A stretch of 64,000 bases of DNA. Source: JALYUM01 sp036688685 (lineage in GTDB: Bacteria; Pseudomonadota; Gammaproteobacteria; Burkholderiales; Burkholderiaceae_D). Positions 17,038 through 25,849 of the stretch are shown here, piece after piece. Location: NCBI RefSeq assembly GCF_036688685.1, contig NZ_JAQQPS010000005.1:186001-250000 (forward strand), given 5' to 3'. The notes under the pieces are model-generated. The model was given only the letters and a program-made list of their open reading frames with translations, was not told the origin of the DNA and ran no database searches. Position numbers and translations under genes: made by a program. Position 1 is the stretch's first letter; each line of letters begins with the position of its first letter.

Positions 17038-19089
17038 ATGAATCGTTATTTACTGAGCGCATTGACTCTGAGTCTGCTGGCCAGCGTCGCGCACAGCGCC
17101 GACACCACCAAGCATCCAAAAGCGGCCTCGACGCTGAGCGCCGGCATTGCCACCGAATACATCGACCCGAGCGTGCGCGCCCAGGACGATTTCTTCACTT
17201 ACCTGAACGGCAAGTGGATCAAGAGCACCGAAATTCCAGCCGACAAATCGAGCTGGGGTTCGTTCGCCAAGCTGCGCGACGACACACTGCCGATCCTGCG
17301 CACCATCATCGAAACCTCCGCCGCCAACAAGGCCGCGCCCGGCACCGATGCCCAGCGCGTCGGCGATTTCTACGCCAGCTTCATGGATGAGCCGAAGCTG
17401 GAACAACTGGGCCTGTCGCCGCTGAATGCCGAGCTGGCCAAGATTGCCTCGATCAAGGACAAGTCTGAATTGCCGGCCATGCTGGCGCACCTGGGCCAGC
17501 TGGGCGTGTCGGTGCCGTTCGACTTTGGCATCCACCAGGACGCCAAGGATTCGACCAAATATGTGGCCGATATCGGCCAGGGTGGCCTGGGCATGCCCGA
17601 CCGCGATTACTATCTGAAAGCGGACGACAAGAAACTTGCCGATGCGCGCGCCAAGTACCAAGTCCACGCCGAAAAAATGCTGGCGCTGGCCGGCTCGAAA
17701 AACGCCGCCGCCGAAGCGCAGGCCATCGTCGATTTCGAGACCGCCCTCGCCAAGGTGCAGTGGACCAACGTCGAAAACCGCGACCCGATCAAGACCTACA
17801 ACAAGGTGATGCTGGCCGACATGGCCAAGACCGCCCCGGGTTTCAACTGGCAAGGCTGGCTGGACGCCAGCGGCATTGCGCCAAAAACGACCTATGTCAT
17901 CGTCTCGCAGCCAACTTACCTGAAGGCCTTCGCCGGTGTGGCCGAGCAGACCGCGCTCGACACCTGGAAAGCGTATCTGCGCCTGCACCTCATCGAGGGT
18001 TATGCCTCGTACCTGTCGAAAGCCTACGTCGACGAGCGCTTCTCGTTCTACGGCACGACGCTGTCGGGCGTGACGCAGATGGAACCGCGCTGGAAGCGTG
18101 GCGTGGGCGCCGTCGAGCGTTCGCTGGGCGAAATCGTCGGCAAACTGTACGTGGAACAGAACTTCCCGGCCGAGCGCAAGGTGCGCATGGAAGCACTGGT
18201 CGCGAACTTGCTGGCTGCGTATAAAGACAGCATCAACAAGCTCGACTGGATGAGCCCGGCCACCAAGAAAGAGGCACAGGGCAAGCTGGCCAAGTTCACC
18301 CCAAAAATTGGCTACCCGAACAAGTGGAAAGATTACGCGGCACTGGCCGTCGCGCGTGACGACCTGGCTGGCAACGTGATGCGCTCGCGCATCGTCGAAT
18401 CGAACCGTGAACTCAATAAGCTGGGTAAACCGATCGACCGCGACGAGTGGGGCATGACGCCGCAAACCGTGAACGCGTATTACAACCCTGAGCTGAACGA
18501 AATCGTGTTCCCGGCCTCGATCCTGCAGCCGCCGTTTTTTGATGCGAATGCGGACGATGCGGCCAATTACGGCGGCATCGGCGCGGTCATCGGCCACGAA
18601 ATCAGCCACGGTTTCGACGACCAGGGCGCGCAATATGACGGCGACGGCAATCTGCGCGACTGGTGGAGCGCTTCCGACCACAAAAACTTTGCGGCCAAGA
18701 CCAAGATGCTGGTCAAGCAGTACAGCGGCTACAGCCCGCTGCCTGGCTACAACGTCAATGGCGAGCTGACCCTGGGCGAAAACATCGCCGACAACTCGGG
18801 CCTGGCGATTGCCTATAAAGCGTACAAGATCTCGCTGAAGGGCAAAAAAGCGCCCGTGATCAATGGTTTGACCGGCGACCAGCGTTTCTACATGGGCTGG
18901 GCGCAAGTCTGGCGCGTCAAAATGCGTGAAGCGCAGCAAGTTGTGCAAGTGAAAACCGACCCGCACTCGCCGGGCCAGTTCCGCGCCAACGGCACCTTGA
19001 TGAACCAGCCGGCGTTTTACTCGGCGTTTGGCGTGAAGCAGGGCGACAAGATGTATCTGGCGCCGGGCGATCGGGTGATCATCTGGTAA
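17038..19089 (+). CDS. pepO: M13 family metallopeptidase (PepO-like), exported, tandem paralogue
   Basis: Second zinc endopeptidase of 683 residues with a signal peptide (residues 1-20, ending SVAHSA). The zinc ligands are HEISH at 520-524 and GENIADNSGL. It shares long identical stretches with the preceding gene (for example AQDDFFTYLNGKW and MSP-TKKEAQ), so the two arose by tandem duplication. The ATG at 17038 has a CGGGAGAG ribosome binding site. The pair may be one transcript ending at the terminator after this gene. Substrate differences between the copies cannot be told from the sequence. Confidence 0.95.
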   Translation: MNRYLLSALTLSLLASVAHSADTTKHPKAASTLSAGIATEYIDPSVRAQDDFFTYLNGKWIKSTEIPADKSSWGSFAKLRDDTLPILRTIIETSAANKAAPGTDAQRVGDFYASFMDEPKLEQLGLSPLNAELAKIASIKDKSELPAMLAHLGQLGVSVPFDFGIHQDAKDSTKYVADIGQGGLGMPDRDYYLKADDKKLADARAKYQVHAEKMLALAGSKNAAAEAQAIVDFETALAKVQWTNVENRDPIKTYNKVMLADMAKTAPGFNWQGWLDASGIAPKTTYVIVSQPTYLKAFAGVAEQTALDTWKAYLRLHLIEGYASYLSKAYVDERFSFYGTTLSGVTQMEPRWKRGVGAVERSLGEIVGKLYVEQNFPAERKVRMEALVANLLAAYKDSINKLDWMSPATKKEAQGKLAKFTPKIGYPNKWKDYAALAVARDDLAGNVMRSRIVESNRELNKLGKPIDRDEWGMTPQTVNAYYNPELNEIVFPASILQPPFFDANADDAANYGGIGAVIGHEISHGFDDQGAQYDGDGNLRDWWSASDHKNFAAKTKMLVKQYSGYSPLPGYNVNGELTLGENIADNSGLAIAYKAYKISLKGKKAPVINGLTGDQRFYMGWAQVWRVKMREAQQVVQVKTDPHSPGQFRANGTLMNQPAFYSAFGVKQGDKMYLAPGDRVIIW

Positions 19090-19130
19090 GACTTTCGCTG
19101 CCCCAACGGGCAGTGAGTTGCAACACGAAC

Positions 19131-19158
19131 CGCCCGGCTAACATGCCGGGCGTTTTTT
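19131..19158 (+). terminator. Rho-independent terminator after the M13 pair
   Basis: A perfect 8-bp stem CGCCCGGC/GCCGGGCG with a 6-base loop is followed by six T, 42 bases after the second M13 stop codon. Confidence 0.9.
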
Positions 19159-19246
19159 CGATTTAATTTTTTATTACTTGTTGATGCGCGCAGTGGCGTT
19201 GCAATTTGGATGGACGCGTTCGGTACCTCCGGACAGGAGGCAAAGT

Positions 19247-20278
19247 ATGGATATCCAATCTACGAAGTCGATACCGTATCTCGACGGCTGGCGCGGCGTG
19301 GCGATTTTGCTGGTGCTGTATTCCCACTTTTTTGTCGGCGCAGGCGGCGACCTCGGTGTGGTCCTGTTTTTTGTGCTGTCTGGGTTTCTGGTCAGCGATT
19401 TGCTGTTCCAGCGCCAGACCGGGATCGGGCGTTTTTTCTGGCGCCGCGCGACCCGCATTTTGCCCACATACTGGCTGTATCTGGGAGTGATGGCCGGCTA
19501 CACGGCATGGCTGCAGCCGGTGCCTTATGTCGTGCCATTCGACGAAATGGCTTCCACACTGGTTTTTTTACGCACCTATTTCCCCGCTGACCAATCGATC
19601 TGGTCCAACAGCTGGCCGATCGGCCATTTGTGGTCGCTCAACGTCGAAGAGCACGCTTACCTCGTGCTTGGATTACTCGCAGCGTTACTGCCAGTCATCG
19701 GCACCCGCATGCTGCTGCGTGCCCTGATGCTGACCTGCGTCGTTGCGATGTGCCTGGTGATTGCTTACTACGCGCGCACGCCGCCTGCCGGCGCATCGCC
19801 GTGGATCCTGCGTACCGAATGTGCCGCGCTCGGGTTGATGGCGTCGGCCTGGATCCATGCCAGCCGGCCGCTGGCGACCCGGACCTTGATCCGGCATGGA
19901 CACTGGTTGATCACGCCGCTGTCTCTGGCGGCTGCCTTGCTGTGCTACTTGCCGCAAGCGCCGTATCTTGCGGCGCCTGGACTGGCCCCGCTGTTGCTGG
20001 CGGTCTCAGTCAACTATCTCGATAGTGCACCGGCGCCATTGCTGCGCCTGCTGTCTCTGCCATTGCTGCGCTGGTTCGGGCTGTGTTCGTATTCGCTGTA
20101 TATCTGGCAGCAGCCGTTTTACAAGGCCATGACCCTGTACGGACTATCTCGCGTGGCGGCTCCGGCCCTGGCACTGGCGGCGGGAATCGGCGCGTTTTAT
20201 TTGTTTGAGCATCCGGTGCGGCGCTACTTGAACCGGATTTGGCAACAGCACCTGGAGCGCACGGTGCAGCCTGCGTGA
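19247..20278 (+). CDS. Acyltransferase 3 family membrane protein (OafA/YrhL-like)
   Basis: Integral membrane O-acyltransferase of 343 residues with about ten hydrophobic segments. The N-terminal signature IPYLDGWRGVAILLVLYSHF and the FFVLSGFL stretch are diagnostic, as is RRATRILPTYW. Such enzymes acetylate or succinylate sugars in lipopolysaccharide, EPS or peptidoglycan precursors. The ATG at 19247 has an ideal AGGAGG ribosome binding site at 19235-19240, which decides against upstream in-frame starts. It is a single gene, between the M13 terminator and the convergent lipoprotein gene's terminator. The substrate is unknown. Confidence 0.88.
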   Translation: MDIQSTKSIPYLDGWRGVAILLVLYSHFFVGAGGDLGVVLFFVLSGFLVSDLLFQRQTGIGRFFWRRATRILPTYWLYLGVMAGYTAWLQPVPYVVPFDEMASTLVFLRTYFPADQSIWSNSWPIGHLWSLNVEEHAYLVLGLLAALLPVIGTRMLLRALMLTCVVAMCLVIAYYARTPPAGASPWILRTECAALGLMASAWIHASRPLATRTLIRHGHWLITPLSLAAALLCYLPQAPYLAAPGLAPLLLAVSVNYLDSAPAPLLRLLSLPLLRWFGLCSYSLYIWQQPFYKAMTLYGLSRVAAPALALAAGIGAFYLFEHPVRRYLNRIWQQHLERTVQPA

Positions 20279-20347
20279 TGCGTCGTCCTGACCACGTTCG
20301 ACGCAGCCGGGGCTGGTACCGGCGCGAATGTTCGGTTTGCATCCCCC

Positions 20348-20377
20348 AAAAAAAACCGGCCGCATCGGCGGCCGGTT
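20348..20377 (-). terminator. Rho-independent terminator of the lipoprotein gene
   Basis: On the minus strand a 9-bp stem AACCGGCCG/CGGCCGGTT with a 6-base loop ends in a run of eight T. It begins 20 bases after the lipoprotein stop codon. Confidence 0.88.
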
Positions 20378-20396
20378 GGTCTAGACAGTACGAGGT

Positions 20397-22619
20397 TTAA
20401 CGCGGGACGATCGAAAACTGCGACCCCTTGCTGTAGTCAGGCTTGACAGTGCGGCTCATGAACAGCGCCCAGGCGGTTTTGCCCAAATCTGCACCTGAGT
20501 CGACCGCGTAGGCCATCGCCGGCTGCATGTTGGACGGATAGCCCATGTAGCCGTTGGAAATACCGCCCATGTCGCCGATTGGCGCGTTGTAGAAGGCTGC
20601 CATGGCAGCACCGTTACATGGCATCTGCATGTAGGCGGCGCCGCGGGTGGCCAGTTGTGCCTGTGCGTAGGTGTCGTAGATCGGGCTGTTTGCCGAATCA
20701 CGCACGTTCATCGCATAGACCACGGCGTCGATCCAGCAAACCCCCGGCGCTGTCATGCGTCCGATGGTTGATTTGGCTTTCCAGGCCAGCAGCGAGGCGG
20801 CTTTTTTAAAGCCCAGCTCGGACGCGTGTCCCACTGCTGAGGTGAAGAAATCATCCTGCCAAGGTGCCAAGCCCGTGTTGTTGTTGTACCCAATTGCATA
20901 GCCATTCACGATCAAGCCCAATTTATTGGCGCTGGTGTTGTTTGTATAAGTCTCGTTATACCAGTCGAGATTGCTGTCCATGTTGGACAGCAGATCGGCT
21001 TTCAGCGGGTCCGCATCTGGCGTGATGTATGCCGCTTCGGCCAAGGTCCGCAGCGCCCATGCCTGGCCGCGTACTTGATCCGATGCGAACAGCCCCTTGC
21101 CGTACTGCCGGTAGCCGGGGTTCGACGAGAATGCGTTGTACATCGCCCAGAACTGCATTTCTTCGAGATAGAAGTAGTCACCTGTTGTCAGGTAAGGCAC
21201 ATAGGCGAGGCCTGGTTGATGCGGCGTGTCATGGGTGAAAGGCGTGGCGCAGTCGCCTCCGCAACCCGGGAACGATTCATAGGCCTTGGTCGCCGGATTG
21301 AATGTGTCGGTAGGACGACCGACGACGGTCATATACGGGTAGTTCACGAGACTGACTGCACGATCGGTTTTTTTGTCACGGTAGTGCATGGAATAACTAC
21401 CAGCCAGGTCGCCGGTGCTCAGCGTGACATCGCGTGCACGCTTGTCCATGGTCAGGACGTAGGCCGCGCTCCACGCCGGCAGCAAGCCGATGCCTTCATT
21501 CGCACCGGTGGTTGGCATATATGGCGATGCATAGACGAGCGTCATCGGCTCTGGCGCCATGGTAGTGTTGGTGCCGTAAGCGCTCAGCACGTTCTCCGAG
21601 ATGCCGAAGCTCTGGTCGTAATTTGGTACGGCGCGGCTGGCAATCAGGTATTTGCTGTCGAGCATGGTATTGACAGCCGGAGCATCGCCGCCCCACCAGA
21701 ACAGCTTGCGCCAGCGTGCATGGGAGTAGTGGGTCAGGTCGGTTTTGGCATACGCCGACTTGCCGCCCACGAGCACCTCGGCGTTGTACTTGAAGTTTTG
21801 TGGATTGGGCTCGTAGGCCCAGTTGTTCTCAATCGTGACATCGACGCGGGCTTTTTTCACCGCGCTGTAGTAGCGAATGGCAAAGCGGGCAACCAGATGG
21901 GGATGGGCGACACCGGTGGCAGTCGTCAGTGGCGCGGACACATGCCATTCGTTGGCAACCGGACCGGCCAGCCAGATGGCTTTAGCCCCTGCTTTGAGCA
22001 GTTGGTCAGCTGAGGCGCTGTACTTCAAGCCGCTGACAGTAGCGGAAACAGAGGCCGTAAAGCCGGTAGCGAGTAGTTCTGCTGGCAATACTGTAGCGGC
22101 ACTCGATGCAGCGGCATTTTTAGCCAAGGACATCGTCCGCGTTGCATTGGCTGCGATCGTTGGAATAATGGCGGAAAAAATCGCATGCCGCACGCTGCCG
22201 TCTGCATGGGTTGCCTTGACGTCCATTTGCAGCGTGACCAAGGTATTGTCTTCCAGTCGTCCCAGCAGGACGTCGGTGGTCTTGACGTGGCCCAAAGCGA
22301 ACACCTGGCCAAAGGTGATCGGAACAGACGTCTGTGCTGCGTCGCCAATGTTTTGCAAACGCACATCCGTAATGACGGTCAACGCACCGTTTGGCGTCAC
22401 CGGGGGAACAGAGGTGGTTGGCGGCGGGGTAACGGCTGGAGTAAATGCGGTGACAGGACCGGTTGCAGTGTTGCTGCCCTTCGATACCACCAGGCCAGCC
22501 TGGACTGAATCAGGTGTGGCGGTTGACCCGCCGCCGCCGCCGCCGCAGGCGAGGAGGGACGTGCTGCAAAGAAGGGTCGAAAGGACCCGAAGGGCCATCG
22601 TATTAATAGGAAAGTTCAT
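20397..22619 (-). CDS. Large secreted lipoprotein of unknown function (possible RIFT-barrel/lyase-like)
   Basis: A 740-residue protein with a lipoprotein signal: hydrophobic stretch then LLAC followed by a six-Gly run, so Cys25 would be lipidated. A Thr/Pro/Ser-rich linker (about 30-80) leads into a large extracytoplasmic part. Residues about 95-160 (PITFGQVFALG ... DGSVRHAIFSA) recall the RIFT-barrel N-domain of exo-rhamnogalacturonan lyase-type proteins, and a later part is Trp/Tyr-rich as in carbohydrate-active helical domains. I cannot see a diagnostic catalytic motif, so a polysaccharide-active role is only a guess. It has its own terminator and a long upstream region with an inverted repeat. 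Confidence 0.6.
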   Translation of the reverse strand: MNFPINTMALRVLSTLLCSTSLLACGGGGGGSTATPDSVQAGLVVSKGSNTATGPVTAFTPAVTPPPTTSVPPVTPNGALTVITDVRLQNIGDAAQTSVPITFGQVFALGHVKTTDVLLGRLEDNTLVTLQMDVKATHADGSVRHAIFSAIIPTIAANATRTMSLAKNAAASSAATVLPAELLATGFTASVSATVSGLKYSASADQLLKAGAKAIWLAGPVANEWHVSAPLTTATGVAHPHLVARFAIRYYSAVKKARVDVTIENNWAYEPNPQNFKYNAEVLVGGKSAYAKTDLTHYSHARWRKLFWWGGDAPAVNTMLDSKYLIASRAVPNYDQSFGISENVLSAYGTNTTMAPEPMTLVYASPYMPTTGANEGIGLLPAWSAAYVLTMDKRARDVTLSTGDLAGSYSMHYRDKKTDRAVSLVNYPYMTVVGRPTDTFNPATKAYESFPGCGGDCATPFTHDTPHQPGLAYVPYLTTGDYFYLEEMQFWAMYNAFSSNPGYRQYGKGLFASDQVRGQAWALRTLAEAAYITPDADPLKADLLSNMDSNLDWYNETYTNNTSANKLGLIVNGYAIGYNNNTGLAPWQDDFFTSAVGHASELGFKKAASLLAWKAKSTIGRMTAPGVCWIDAVVYAMNVRDSANSPIYDTYAQAQLATRGAAYMQMPCNGAAMAAFYNAPIGDMGGISNGYMGYPSNMQPAMAYAVDSGADLGKTAWALFMSRTVKPDYSKGSQFSIVPR

Positions 22620-22956
22620 TTTAAAATCTCTTCAGGAGTGTATGGGGTGGTGCTGCAGGCTCTCTACTTTCGGCCTGTGGAGTAAATAGATCTTACGATG
22701 GGGCAACAAATGCCTCAAAGAAAAATAAGTTTCTTTACGTGGTTATTGGAAGATATGCGACACGGAATTTGTATAAATTTCATATCCGTTATTTAAATCT
22801 TCACGGATATTGTTCAATTGAAATAATATATTGGTCGTTTTTATATGCTTAACTGTTAATAGTTAGCGATATAAAAACATCAGGAGGCAGGCAGGTATAG
22901 GGCGGGAGGCGTGGCGGTCAAAACTCTGTTCAATTAAATAATGATGTTGACGACTC
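22620..22956. promoter_or_regulatory. AT-rich upstream region of the lipoprotein gene with an inverted repeat
   Basis: No gene is visible. The region is markedly AT-rich compared with the surroundings. It holds a perfect inverted repeat ATATCCGT/ACGGATAT with a 13-base spacer (22782-22789 and 22803-22810), a plausible operator about 165-190 bases upstream of the lipoprotein start on the minus strand. No clear -35/-10 pair could be placed. Confidence 0.4.
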
Positions 22957-22960
22957 AATA

Positions 22961-22988
22961 AAAAAACCGTTCACGAGGAACGGTTTTT
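22961..22988 (-). terminator. Terminator of the cytochrome c gene
   Basis: A perfect stem AAAAACCGTTC/GAACGGTTTTT with a 5-base loop lies 18 bases beyond the cytochrome stop codon. The minus-strand continuation is T-rich, and T-runs flank the stem on both strands, so it could also stop transcription from the other side. Confidence 0.85.
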
Positions 22989-23006
22989 ATCAGGCCAATA
23001 CGGACT

Positions 23007-23897
23007 CTATTTTGCGGCACTCAGCATATAGTCTACTGCAGCTTTTACATCGGCGTCAGGAGCGGTCGATCCACCCTTCGGTGGCATCATGCCGGCCTTG
23101 CCCTGGAATCCAGCAATGGCGTGCTGGTACAGAACGGCGGTTCCCTGCGCAAGGCGCGGCGCCCAGGCAGATTTGTCGCCAAACTTGGGGGCGCCGGCAA
23201 TGCCGGCGCCGTGGCAGAGGGCGCAGGCCTGGTTGTACAGAACCTTGCCGCTGTCCGCCGCGAGTGCTGGCGCCGCAGCCGCGGCAACGGGTGCGACAGT
23301 GGTCGGCACAGTTGTCGACGTGGCAGCAGGCGTTGCAACCGCAGCAACAGGTGTCGCGTCCATGGCAGGCGCACCAGCTGCAGGGGCCGCTGGTAGTGCT
23401 GGTTCCTTGAATGCGGCGCCGCTCTGGTTGGTCATGTACACCACTGCGCGTGCCACTTCTACGTCATCGAGGTCGGGATTGCCGCCCTTTGGCGGCATGG
23501 CGCGGATGCCTTCGATGGCATGTTTGAGCAAGGTATCGTAACCCTGTTGGATACGGGTACCCCAGGCCGCGGTATCGGTAATCTTAGGCGCACCGGCAAG
23601 GCCGCTTGCATGGCAGGCGGCGCAGACGGCGGTATAGACCGCTTCAGCGGTTTGCAAAACCTTGGGCGCATTCGCGTCGCGCAAGGTAAATCCTTCGGCA
23701 GCGACTGGCGCAATGCGCGCATTCACGGCAGCGGCGCTTTGGCTATCGGTTCCGGCCCCGGCAGTATGGGTATCGGTAACAAATGACACCAGCAGGATGA
23801 TGCCGATAACAATAACCAGAAAGAAGCCAGCTACCGCAACGATTAACTGTTTTGGCGTGCGGATGACTGACTCGTGTTCGTTGTGTGCGTCACTCAT
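23007..23897 (-). CDS. Membrane-anchored two-haem cytochrome c (c5-like)
   Basis: A 296-residue periplasmic electron carrier anchored by an uncleaved N-terminal helix (about residues 17-40). Two class I c5-type domains carry haem motifs CAACH (about residue 92) and CALCH (about residue 226), each followed by GLAGAP/GIAGAP and an MPPKGG stretch supplying the axial Met. The domains are joined by an Ala/Pro/Thr-rich linker, and their likeness suggests an internal duplication. The ATG at 23897 has an AAGGAAATC ribosome binding site. It probably passes electrons between a quinol-oxidising complex and a terminal oxidase. It is a single gene ending in a strong terminator. Confidence 0.9.
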   Translation of the reverse strand: MSDAHNEHESVIRTPKQLIVAVAGFFLVIVIGIILLVSFVTDTHTAGAGTDSQSAAAVNARIAPVAAEGFTLRDANAPKVLQTAEAVYTAVCAACHASGLAGAPKITDTAAWGTRIQQGYDTLLKHAIEGIRAMPPKGGNPDLDDVEVARAVVYMTNQSGAAFKEPALPAAPAAGAPAMDATPVAAVATPAATSTTVPTTVAPVAAAAAPALAADSGKVLYNQACALCHGAGIAGAPKFGDKSAWAPRLAQGTAVLYQHAIAGFQGKAGMMPPKGGSTAPDADVKAAVDYMLSAAK

Positions 23898-23981
23898 GAT
23901 TTCCTTAAACTATTTTAAAAAACCACTGTCTCTTATCTGCGTTTAGGTGCAATTTTGTAACGTCCGCCTTCGGCGATTATA

Positions 23982-24016
23982 GTCGCAAAGATTGTTTTTT
24001 GGTATGAATTTGCGAC
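23982..24016. repeat. Inverted repeat between the cytochrome gene and tRNA-Arg
   Basis: GTCGCAAA (23982-23989) and TTTGCGAC (24009-24016) are perfect 8-base inverted arms with a 19-base AT-rich spacer. It lies upstream of the cytochrome gene on one side and of the tRNA on the other, so it could be an operator for either. Confidence 0.45.
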
Positions 24017-24032
24017 ATGAACGCTGTGGTGA

Positions 24033-24061
24033 TGGACGACATTGCAGAAAGACTGTATCCT
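24033..24061 (+). promoter_or_regulatory. Candidate sigma-70 promoter of tRNA-Arg
   Basis: TGGACG and TATCCT are separated by 17 bases, each matching the consensus at four of six positions. Transcription would start near 24068, about 20 bases before the mature tRNA. Confidence 0.35.
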
Positions 24062-24086
24062 TCGGCTCACTTCACGATTTCCCCCA

Positions 24087-24162
24087 GCGGCTGTAGCTCA
24101 GTGGATAGAGTATTGGCCTCCGAAGCCAAGGGTCGTGGGTTCGATCCCCGCCAGCCGCACCA
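24087..24162 (+). tRNA. tRNA-Arg (anticodon CCG)
   Basis: A 76-base cloverleaf with encoded CCA. The acceptor stem is GCGGCTG/CAGCCGC. The D arm is GCTC/GAGT. The anticodon arm is TTGGC-CTCCGAA-GCCAA with anticodon CCG, reading Arg codon CGG. The T arm is GTGGG-TTCGATC-CCCGC. No integrated element or direct repeat of the tRNA 3' end is visible next to it. Confidence 0.97.
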
Positions 24163-24461
24163 CATGACGTATCCATCACCGATGGACAAACGTATCGAAT
24201 TATTTCCATCCTGGCAAGTAAAATTCAGCCAACGCTTTCGCATCAGTAGCATGTGCGACGGCCGCTGATGTTGCGGAAAAATCCGTGCTGCTGCAACGCT
24301 GCTGCTTCGGCCCGCCGCAGTTGTGCAGCACAGCGACACGCGTTGCTGCGAGCGCGAGTAATAGTTCCACGTCAACAAAAATCGTTGCAACTTGCAAACA
24401 ATCATACTAGTATTTGTGCTGCGACAGTACGGACTTCGTCGTCGCCGTTTTTGGAACCGCC
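24163..24461. other. Non-coding stretch after tRNA-Arg
   Basis: I see no convincing gene. A minus-strand frame of 65 codons (24200-24397) has a plausible start but no ribosome binding site and no recognisable product. No repeat of the tRNA end is seen, so there is no sign of an integration site. Confidence 0.4.
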
Positions 24462-24878
24462 ATGCAAATGCCTGACCCATCGCGCGAGGCCGGTAATTTT
24501 TCGGTGCGAAGCTTTCTGACCTTTGTCTTTGTTGGTGGATTTGCCACAGGCCTTCACTACGCCATCATTCTATTCACGGTGTACGCGTTGGGCTGGTCGC
24601 TTGTCTATGGATCCACTCTGGGGTTTAGCCTCAGTGCCGTCGTTAACTACCTCCTGAACGTCAAGCTTACTTTTCGTTCCACGCAGTCACACAAAAATAC
24701 GGCGCCCCGGTTCTTCCTGGTCGCCGGCAGTGGACTTGTGCTCAACTACGGGATCTTGTCCATCCTGCTATCCCTAGACGCGCATGCAGTTATTGCGCAG
24801 ATACTTACTACCATCGGCGTATTGATATGGAATTACATAGTCAGCGGACTCTGGACATTCAGGCAGCAAACAACCTGA
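24462..24878 (+). CDS. GtrA family flippase-like membrane protein
   Basis: A small membrane protein of 138 residues with four hydrophobic helices, as in the GtrA family thought to flip undecaprenyl-linked monosaccharides. Conserved pieces visible are FVFVGGFATGLHY, the LGFSLSAVVNYLLN loop, and the ending WNYIVSGLWTFR. The ATG at 24462 is preferred, with a GGAA just upstream. A GtrB-like glycosyltransferase gene overlaps its last 52 bases, and a large membrane glycosyltransferase follows, so the three form an operon that loads, flips and transfers a sugar. Confidence 0.88.
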   Translation: MQMPDPSREAGNFSVRSFLTFVFVGGFATGLHYAIILFTVYALGWSLVYGSTLGFSLSAVVNYLLNVKLTFRSTQSHKNTAPRFFLVAGSGLVLNYGILSILLSLDAHAVIAQILTTIGVLIWNYIVSGLWTFRQQTT

Positions 24879-25849
24879 GCGCAGCGCCCATCGTTAGCTT
24901 GGTGTTGCCTTGCTATAACGAAGAAGAAGTGCTGCCCGAAACGACGAGTCGACTCACCGCCTTGCTCGCGCAGTGGCAGGCGGCCGGCTTGGTTGCACCC
25001 GGCAGTGCTATCTACTACATCGACGATGGCAGCCGTGATCGTACGTGGCGGATGATCACCGAATACGCCGCCACCTCGGCCTCGGTCTGCGGCGTTAAGC
25101 TGAGCCGAAATCGCGGCCACCAGAATGCGCTGCTGTGCGGTCTGATGACCGTGCCTGGCCAGGTACTCATCAGTCTCGACGCCGACTTGCAGGATGATCT
25201 GGAAGCGATTCCACGCATGGTAGAGAAGTTTCGTGAAGGCAATGAAATTGTGCTTGGCGTGCGCAGCGCCCGCGTCACGGACTCCTTTCTGAAGCGCTTT
25301 ACAGCCCAGGGTTATTACAAACTTCTGGCGGCACTGGGTGTCGAGATTGTGTATGACCATGCTGACTATCGATTGATGAGCCGACGTGCCATCGAAACGT
25401 TGCGTGAATATAAGGAATCGCATTTGTTTCTGCGCGGCCTGATACTCCAGCTTGGCTACCAGACAGCGGTCGTCGAATTCGAACGGGCGTCGCGCTTCGC
25501 GGGCGATTCCAAGTATCCCGTCAGCAAAATGTTAGGCCTTGCCTGGCAAGGCATCACCTCTTTTACGGCATATCCGCTGCGGCTCATCACCGGCGTCGGT
25601 GCCCTTGTGTCCGTCGGTAGCCTGTCGCTGGCGACGTGGGCACTTTTTGTAAGGATCTTTACCGAACAAGCACTGCCGGGTTGGGCCTCTGTTGTCATTC
25701 CGATGTATTTTCTAGGTGGCGTGCAATTGCTCAGTCTTGGCATCATCGGCGAATATCTGGCGAAGGTGTATGAGGCGTCGAAACAGCGGCCGCGGTTTCA
25801 CGTAGATCGGACATGTGGCGAGAATATGCAGCACGCGGAGGTAAGATGA
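24827..25849 (+). CDS. GT2 family undecaprenyl-phosphate glycosyltransferase (GtrB/DPM1-like)
   Basis: A 340-residue enzyme with an N-terminal GT-A domain and two C-terminal membrane helices (about 250-310). VSLVLPCYNEEEVLPET, IDDGSRDRT and the metal-binding SLDADLQDD motif are typical of GtrB/ArnC-type transferases that make undecaprenyl-phosphate-linked sugar from a nucleotide sugar. It overlaps the GtrA gene by 52 bases and the next gene by 4 bases (ATGA), indicating translational coupling. The donor sugar cannot be told. The ATG at 24827 has a weak ribosome binding site; a later start would still keep the catalytic domain. Confidence 0.9.
   Translation: MELHSQRTLDIQAANNLSAAPIVSLVLPCYNEEEVLPETTSRLTALLAQWQAAGLVAPGSAIYYIDDGSRDRTWRMITEYAATSASVCGVKLSRNRGHQNALLCGLMTVPGQVLISLDADLQDDLEAIPRMVEKFREGNEIVLGVRSARVTDSFLKRFTAQGYYKLLAALGVEIVYDHADYRLMSRRAIETLREYKESHLFLRGLILQLGYQTAVVEFERASRFAGDSKYPVSKMLGLAWQGITSFTAYPLRLITGVGALVSVGSLSLATWALFVRIFTEQALPGWASVVIPMYFLGGVQLLSLGIIGEYLAKVYEASKQRPRFHVDRTCGENMQHAEVR

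Noticed and set aside
14918..17119. 733-codon minus-strand frame opposite the first M13 gene
   Set aside because: The composition is that of an antisense shadow (His/Arg/Val-rich) and the plus strand has clear M13 motifs.
22703..22723. Sigma-54-like sequence on the minus strand upstream of the lipoprotein
   Set aside because: GG and GC are 10 rather than 12 bases apart, so it cannot be a -24/-12 promoter.
24200..24397. 65-codon minus-strand frame after tRNA-Arg
   Set aside because: It has no ribosome binding site, no recognisable product and an odd composition; a decayed gene remnant could not be shown.
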